A stretch of DNA of 64,000 nucleotides from Ruminococcus flavefaciens (GTDB taxonomy: Bacteria > Bacillota > Clostridia > Oscillospirales > Ruminococcaceae). The stretch lies in contig CACWHY010000002.1 of assembly GCA_902760805.1 (NCBI GenBank), positions 124,001 through 188,000 of the forward strand, in the 5' to 3' direction. How positions within the stretch are numbered: position 1 is the first letter of the stretch; every line of letters starts with the position of its first letter. Shown in pieces: positions 59,044-64,000 of the stretch. The notes under the pieces were generated by a model. The model did no database searches. It was not told the origin of the DNA and saw only the letters and a list, made by a program, of their open reading frames with translations. Both the position numbers and the translations under genes were made by a program.

Positions 59044-61572
59044 TTATGCAGTAACGATACTGTTTGCGTTGTGGAGCTTCAGCTTTTCAACGGCCTGCTC
59101 TCTCATCTTGTACTTGAGTATCTTTCCGGCGGCGTTCATGGGGAAGCCGTCTACGAAGTCAACGTACCGGGGACACTTATGCTTGGCCATTCTCTCAAGG
59201 CAGAAGTCCTTGATCTCCTGCTCGGTGGCAGTTTCGCCGTCCTGGAGAACGATGCAGGCCATGATCTCCTCACCGTAGTCCTCGTCGGGCACACCGATGA
59301 CCTGAACGTCCTTTACCTTTGGATAGGTGTACAGGAAGTCCTCGATCTCCTTGGGGTAGATGTTCTCACCGCCACGAATGATCATGTCCTTGATACGGCC
59401 TGTGATCTTGTAGTAGCCGTCAGATGAGCGGCGTCTTGCCAGGTCTCCAGTGTGGAGCCAACCCTCCTCGTCGATAGCTGCGGCAGTTGCCTCAGGCATC
59501 TTGTAGTAGCCCTTCATGATATTATAGCCTCTTGCTACGAACTCGCCGTCCACATCGTCCGGAAGCTCCTCATTGGTCTCGGGGTCAACGATACGGCACT
59601 CAACACCAAAGATCGGGCCTCCGACTGTGTTTACACGCTGCTCGATAGAGTCTGTGGTCTTGCTCATGGTGGTGGCAGGAGAAGCCTCGGTCTGACCGTA
59701 TGTGATACAGATCTCGCTCATGTGCATCTTCTCGATGACCTCCTCCATTGTCTTGATAGGACAGGGCGAGCCGGCCATTATTCCAGTTCTCATGTAAGAG
59801 AAATCGGTCTTTTCAAAATTCTCATGTCCCAGCATTGCAATGAACATTGTGGGAACTCCGTGGAAGCAGGTGATCTTCTCCTTATTGATACAGTCAAGTC
59901 CCTTTCTGGGAGAAAATCTGGTTATAGGAGACATAGTAACGCCATGAGTTACGGAGGCTGTCATTGCCAGCACCATGCCGAAGCAGTGGAACATAGGCAC
60001 CTGGATCATCATGCGGTCTGCTGTGGAAAGGTCCATGCAGTCGCCGATAGCCTTACCGTTGTTCACTACGTTGTAGTGGGTCAGCATAACGCCCTTGGGG
60101 AAGCCTGTCGTTCCGGAGGTGTACTGCATATTGCACACGTCATGGATATTGATGGTCTTTCTTACAGCCTCAACCTCGCTGTAGGGAACGTTCTTGGAAT
60201 ACTCAAGAGCCTCCTCCCAAGTGAAGCAGCCGTTGTTCTTGGAGTCGATAGTGATGACGTTCTTCAGGAAGGGCAGTCTTGCGGACTTCAGCTGTCCGGG
60301 CTCACAGGTCTCAAGCTCGGGACAGAGCTCCTTGATGATGTCAACGTACTTGATATTCTTGATACCGTCGATCATTACCAGAGTCATGGTATCGGACTGG
60401 CGGAGCAGGTACTCTGCCTCGTGGATACGGTACTCGGTATTCATAGTTACCAGAACAGCGCCGATCTTGGTAGTTGCCCAGAAAGTGATATACCACTGGG
60501 GAACATTAGTTGCCCAGATAGCAACGTGGTCGCCCTTCTTTACGCCCATTGCCAGCAGAGCTCTTGCGAAGGTGTCAACGTCGTCACGGAATTCAGGGTA
60601 TGTACGAGTGTAATCCAGCTCAGTATAGCGGAAAGCGTACTGGTTGGGGAACTGCTCGCAGATACGGTCCAGAATATCGGGGAATGTGTAGTTGAGGATA
60701 CGCTCCTTTGGCCAGGGGTACTGGCCGTCGCCCTTGATGCTGGTCTGGAGGGCGTGCTTGTGGCGCTTCTTATAAGGTGCCATGTACTCTGCGAACTGCG
60801 GGATAACGATACCTGCATCGCTCAGGTCGGGAGCCCAGCGCTTTACCCACTCCAGAGAGATATAGCCGTTGTAGCCGATGTTCTCAAGAGCTGCGATCAT
60901 TTCCTTTACAGGGATGTCACCTGTGCCCATGATACGGTACTCTACCTTGCCCTCTGCGTTCACAACGGAGTCCTTTACCTGGATGTACTTGATGTACTCG
61001 CCGAGATTTTCCACGGTAGTCTCAGGAGACTCGTTGTTGTACCGGTAGGGGTGGTGCATATCCCAAAGGGCAGCTACCTTGCGGCTCTTGACAGAGCTCA
61101 GCACCTTTGCAAGACGTGCTGAATCGCTGTAAACGCCGTTTGTCTCCACAAGGAGGGTAACGTTATGCTCCTCGGCAACAGGTACCAGCTTCCTCAGAGC
61201 TTCGATGATGTACTCATCGTCAACATCTCCGCCGGGAGCAGGCTCCAGATCGCCAAGGATACGGATATATGGTGTGCCGAGCTTCTGTGCCAGCCTGGCA
61301 TATTCTGTGATCTCTTCTTTTATGTCGTCAAATTTGTCCTTGAATTTCAGGCAGGCGCCGGAGGTGAGACAGGGGATCTCCAAGCCTAGAGAAGCCAGCT
61401 TGGCAATAGTCTTAGGAAGCTGAGCCTCTGTAAAGGGCTGAGCCTTGACCGAAAATATCTCATTCCCCAGGCCACGGATCTCGATACCGTCAAAACCGAA
61501 GTCCTTAGCCATGGAATAGATGTCTGTCCAGGAAAAATCCGGGCAGGCAAGTGTTGAAAAACTGATTTTCAT
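59044..61572 (-). CDS. Sugar-isomerase-fold / acyl-CoA synthetase (ANL) fusion protein
   Basis: An 842-residue two-part protein. Residues about 1-265 are a xylose-isomerase-like TIM barrel (AP-endonuclease-2 superfamily: ISFSTLACPDFSW, GFDGIEIRG, LLVETNGVYSD, ALWDMHHPYR, YIQVKDS, YNGYISLEWVKRW), with metal-ligand-type Glu, Asp, His residues in place. After a short linker, residues about 285-842 are a complete ANL adenylating enzyme: YTSGTTGFPKG (near 485), ITYGQTEASP, WLHTGDLA, IRGGENIYPKEIE, and the catalytic Lys region AAGKILKYKMRE. The ANL half fits medium- or long-chain acyl-CoA synthetases. The ATG at 61572 has AAGGA upstream. No frameshift or stop separates the halves. The linked substrate is unknown. 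Confidence 0.88.
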   Translation of the reverse strand: MKISFSTLACPDFSWTDIYSMAKDFGFDGIEIRGLGNEIFSVKAQPFTEAQLPKTIAKLASLGLEIPCLTSGACLKFKDKFDDIKEEITEYARLAQKLGTPYIRILGDLEPAPGGDVDDEYIIEALRKLVPVAEEHNVTLLVETNGVYSDSARLAKVLSSVKSRKVAALWDMHHPYRYNNESPETTVENLGEYIKYIQVKDSVVNAEGKVEYRIMGTGDIPVKEMIAALENIGYNGYISLEWVKRWAPDLSDAGIVIPQFAEYMAPYKKRHKHALQTSIKGDGQYPWPKERILNYTFPDILDRICEQFPNQYAFRYTELDYTRTYPEFRDDVDTFARALLAMGVKKGDHVAIWATNVPQWYITFWATTKIGAVLVTMNTEYRIHEAEYLLRQSDTMTLVMIDGIKNIKYVDIIKELCPELETCEPGQLKSARLPFLKNVITIDSKNNGCFTWEEALEYSKNVPYSEVEAVRKTINIHDVCNMQYTSGTTGFPKGVMLTHYNVVNNGKAIGDCMDLSTADRMMIQVPMFHCFGMVLAMTASVTHGVTMSPITRFSPRKGLDCINKEKITCFHGVPTMFIAMLGHENFEKTDFSYMRTGIMAGSPCPIKTMEEVIEKMHMSEICITYGQTEASPATTMSKTTDSIEQRVNTVGGPIFGVECRIVDPETNEELPDDVDGEFVARGYNIMKGYYKMPEATAAAIDEEGWLHTGDLARRRSSDGYYKITGRIKDMIIRGGENIYPKEIEDFLYTYPKVKDVQVIGVPDEDYGEEIMACIVLQDGETATEQEIKDFCLERMAKHKCPRYVDFVDGFPMNAAGKILKYKMREQAVEKLKLHNANSIVTA

Positions 61573-61609
61573 CGTGATCATTCCTTCTCGAATAAATTAA
61601 ACACTTCAT

Positions 61610-61638
61610 ATTATAACATATTAAAGCGAAAAAATCAA
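61610..61638 (-). promoter_or_regulatory. Promoter of the fusion gene
   Basis: TTGATT-17 nt-TATAAT on the minus strand. Confidence 0.8.
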
Positions 61639-61774
61639 GAGGAGAAGTAAGATTTTTCCAGAAAAGCCTTTTGAACACATCTTTTGTGCCGATTCATCAT
61701 AGACATGAGCTTCGTCACCAAGATAAATATTTTACACATTTTCAAGTAAGCCTTCTTATTGGTGCTGCCGATCG

Positions 61775-61803
61775 TTGACATTTTGTCCAGATCATGCTAG
61801 AAT
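61775..61803 (+). promoter_or_regulatory. Promoter of the GGDEF-EAL gene
   Basis: TTGACA-17 nt-TAGAAT, about 51 nt upstream of the start at 61855. Confidence 0.8.
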
Positions 61804-61854
61804 ATATGTATAACTATTAGTTGAGTCAGATTCTTCTCTCCGGAGGATAATAAT

Positions 61855-64000
61855 ATGAAATGGATCTTAAGCCCCCTGCTCTTTGCCGCTTCGATCTTCC
61901 TTATGGTCAGCGGCTTTGTCAGCTTTAGCAAGGCAAAAAACAACAAGATAGCTTCCCCTTTGCGAAGAGTTCTCTTCCTGTCGGGTACCGCTCTGGCGTT
62001 TCTGGGAGCCGCCTATGTCGCCAAGGATGAGCTGCCGGCCTACTGCCTTTACTCCGCTTATTTCTGCCTGATAGACGCTACTCTTATCTCGCTGGTGGTC
62101 TTCGCCAGGCGCTACACCGGACATCACACCCGCACCGGCGGCAAGATCAGGTATTTCTGCTTTGCGGCACTTGTGGACTGCGTGATGATGGCGGCTGACC
62201 CCATTACTCACTGGGTCTACAGCCTTTCACCATACTACGACAAATTCGGTACCTACTTCTTCCGCATAGAAAGCCGCAACATCATGTACTGGTACCACCT
62301 TGTGCTGGCCTATCTGCTCACCGCTGCCGCTATGGCTACTCTCGGCAAGAAGATCGTTCGCTCGCCTAAGATCTACAAGATGAAGTACGCCTGTCTGCTG
62401 GCTGCCATCAGCATGATACTGCTGACCCACGCACTCTGCGTAAGGTTTTCGGCTCTTGTGGACGTTTCCGTTGTGCTGTACCCATTTGCAGGCTTCGTAT
62501 TACTCTACTTCACTATACTCTACATCCCAAGAGGACTTATGGAGAGGCTGCTGTTCTTCACTATCGCCAATATGAAGGACGGCATCATCTGTCTTGATGT
62601 TGACGGAAAGCCTGTTCACTCCAACCGCAACGCACAAGTATTCTGCTCCTCCGAAAACGATCCCAAGGCCATGGAGATCCAGATCGAGCGCTGGTTTAGG
62701 GAGAACATCACTACAGGCGCAAACAACCAGTCCTGGAGCCTCACACGCCGTGTTGATGACACAAACCGCTACTACGACATCGAGTACAAAACCATTTTCG
62801 ATGCTCAGTACAAGTATCTCGGCTGCTTCTTCATAATCCACGACAAGACCGAGGAGTATGAGGGCATTTCTGAGGAAAAATACCGTGCCAACCACGACCT
62901 CCTCACAGGCCTTTATAACAAGGAGCGTTTCAATGAAGCCGCCGGCACTGAGATCCTTGGCAACACCGATGAGCGCTACTACATCATCTGCACCGATGTG
63001 AAGAATTTCAAGATCGTCAACGATGTTTTCGGAACAGATACCGGCGACCGTGTTCTCAAGCGCCTCGCTGAGATCTTCGACGACTTCTGCAATGATAACT
63101 ACATCTACGGAAGACTCACAGGCGACCGCTTCGCCCTTTGCGTGAAGAAGGACAGCTTCGATGAAAGGGCTCTGCTGGAGGCTATCTCTCAGATCACAAA
63201 CTTCACCGGGAGCAATTCCTTTAAGATCTACGTTCACGTCGGAGTTTACGAGGTCAAGGACCCCTATCTGAAGGTGTCCGTTATGTGCGACCGTGCAAAT
63301 CTGGCAATAAAAACGATCAAGGACAGCTATTCCAATATCATCGCATACTACGACAGCAAGCTCCGTGAGAGTTACCTGAACGAGCAGAAGGTCATCAGCC
63401 TTTTTGAGGACGCTCTTGCCAACAGGGAGTTCTGCTTCTATGTTCAGCCTCAGACTCAGGTAAACGGCAGAGTCGAGGGCGGCGAGGCTCTTGTTCGCTG
63501 GATCCACCCTTCTCAGGGCATGATCACTCCCGGCAGCTTTGTACCTGTCTTTGAGCAGGCCGGGCTCATTAGCCGGCTTGACCGCTATATCTGGGAGCTT
63601 GCCTGCTCTCAGCTGAGAAAATGGGACCAGGAAGGCTACCGCCAAAACTACCTTTCTGTCAATATCTCTCAGAAGGATTTCTACGTTCTGGACATCTACG
63701 ATATTTTCACTACTCTGGTCAAAAAATACCAGATCGACCCCAAAAATCTCCACCTGGAGATCACCGAGACCGCTATCATGAACAACCCGCAGTCTCAGCT
63801 CCCCCTCATCGACAAGCTCAGGCAGTTCGGCTTTTTGGTGGAGATCGACGATTTCGGCAGCGGCTATTCCTCACTCAACACGCTGAAGGACTTCAACGCC
63901 GATGTGCTGAAGATAGACATGGGATTTCTCGAAACAAAGGCTGAAAATGAGGCCAAGAGCAAGACTATCCTCAGAAGCATCATCTCTCTGGCCAAGGCTT
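61855..64000 (+). CDS. 7TM-GGDEF-EAL cyclic-di-GMP protein, C-terminus cut by window end
   Basis: A membrane signalling protein of at least 715 residues. About seven helices (1-225) resemble the histidine-kinase N-terminal 7TM module. A PAS-like region follows (DGIICLDVDGKPVHSN), then a GGDEF domain (DLLTGLYNKERF, TDVKNFKIVND) whose signature reads GRLTGDRFAL (TGDRF in place of GGDEF), so cyclase activity is doubtful. The EAL domain has QPQT, GEALVRW, EITETA and DDFGSGYSSL, all consistent with an active phosphodiesterase as far as visible. CGGAGG lies upstream of the ATG. The stop is outside the window. Confidence 0.9.
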   Translation, partial: MKWILSPLLFAASIFLMVSGFVSFSKAKNNKIASPLRRVLFLSGTALAFLGAAYVAKDELPAYCLYSAYFCLIDATLISLVVFARRYTGHHTRTGGKIRYFCFAALVDCVMMAADPITHWVYSLSPYYDKFGTYFFRIESRNIMYWYHLVLAYLLTAAAMATLGKKIVRSPKIYKMKYACLLAAISMILLTHALCVRFSALVDVSVVLYPFAGFVLLYFTILYIPRGLMERLLFFTIANMKDGIICLDVDGKPVHSNRNAQVFCSSENDPKAMEIQIERWFRENITTGANNQSWSLTRRVDDTNRYYDIEYKTIFDAQYKYLGCFFIIHDKTEEYEGISEEKYRANHDLLTGLYNKERFNEAAGTEILGNTDERYYIICTDVKNFKIVNDVFGTDTGDRVLKRLAEIFDDFCNDNYIYGRLTGDRFALCVKKDSFDERALLEAISQITNFTGSNSFKIYVHVGVYEVKDPYLKVSVMCDRANLAIKTIKDSYSNIIAYYDSKLRESYLNEQKVISLFEDALANREFCFYVQPQTQVNGRVEGGEALVRWIHPSQGMITPGSFVPVFEQAGLISRLDRYIWELACSQLRKWDQEGYRQNYLSVNISQKDFYVLDIYDIFTTLVKKYQIDPKNLHLEITETAIMNNPQSQLPLIDKLRQFGFLVEIDDFGSGYSSLNTLKDFNADVLKIDMGFLETKAENEAKSKTILRSIISLAKA

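Noticed and set aside
59452-61122. 556-codon plus-strand frame opposite the fusion gene
   Set aside because: Antisense of a gene with strong conserved motifs; no start signal and no recognisable domain.
62500-63753. 417-codon minus-strand frame opposite the GGDEF-EAL gene
   Set aside because: The plus strand carries clear PAS, GGDEF and EAL motifs; this is its shadow.

Overview
The window reads as a chromosomal segment of a Gram-positive anaerobic Clostridia member, most like Ruminococcus (Oscillospiraceae), and probably a succinate-forming one. The reasons are the Ruminococcus-style secreted protein with an EF-hand-like loop and Thr-rich anchor, a type I pullulanase, a Rex regulator, strong TTGACA-17-TATAAT promoters, lipobox lipoproteins, a soluble fumarate reductase with no membrane anchor, and no respiratory complex. 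The genus is inferred from gene content, not from a marker gene.

Layout. 0-5 kb: partial L-lactate dehydrogenase, a lipoprotein, prephenate dehydrogenase, an ACT protein and a SulP anion transporter, all on minus. 5-9.6 kb: a polytopic membrane protein and an alpha/beta hydrolase on plus, then pullulanase on minus. 9.7-16 kb (minus): a cobalamin-riboswitch operon with two secreted or anchored proteins carrying transcobalamin-like domains and a complete ECF transporter (EcfT, fused double ATPase, S component). 16-24.3 kb: an O-acetylhomoserine sulfhydrylase-type enzyme, a LacI-sensor/AraC regulator, a YolD-like protein, and a FtsX-type permease with its ATPase. 24.4-30.7 kb: tRNA-Arg(CCU), a PheB-like ACT protein with homoserine dehydrogenase, an SSS symporter, proC, and SpoIIM-like and DUF624-like membrane proteins. 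30.7-36.8 kb: two COG0523 (CobW-like) GTPases, then a three-gene signalling locus (membrane pseudo-kinase, soluble kinase, LuxR-type regulator).

36.8-48.4 kb (minus) is the metabolic centrepiece. One tightly packed unit runs fumarase - HdrB - HdrC - HdrA - MvhD/FlxD - two dicluster Fe-S proteins - flavin/NAD(H) reductase (FlxA-like) - fumarate reductase Fe-S subunit - fumarate reductase flavoprotein - AspT/SucE-like transporter. It encodes malate to fumarate to succinate and probably succinate export, with a Flx-Hdr complex that could bifurcate NADH electrons between fumarate and ferredoxin. 48.7-54 kb: aconitase, TraX-like protein, two small membrane proteins, NADP-isocitrate dehydrogenase and Rex form a second unit for the oxidative branch to 2-oxoglutarate; a Rex-like operator lies upstream of the fumarase promoter. 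54-64 kb: GNAT acetyltransferase, lysA, engB, lon, an unusual sugar-isomerase-fold/acyl-CoA-synthetase fusion, and a partial 7TM-GGDEF-EAL protein cut by the window end.

The two loci most worth follow-up are the B12-riboswitch ECF operon with transcobalamin-like capture proteins and the Flx-Hdr-fumarate reductase cluster. All function statements come from reading motifs and gene order; no database search was run.
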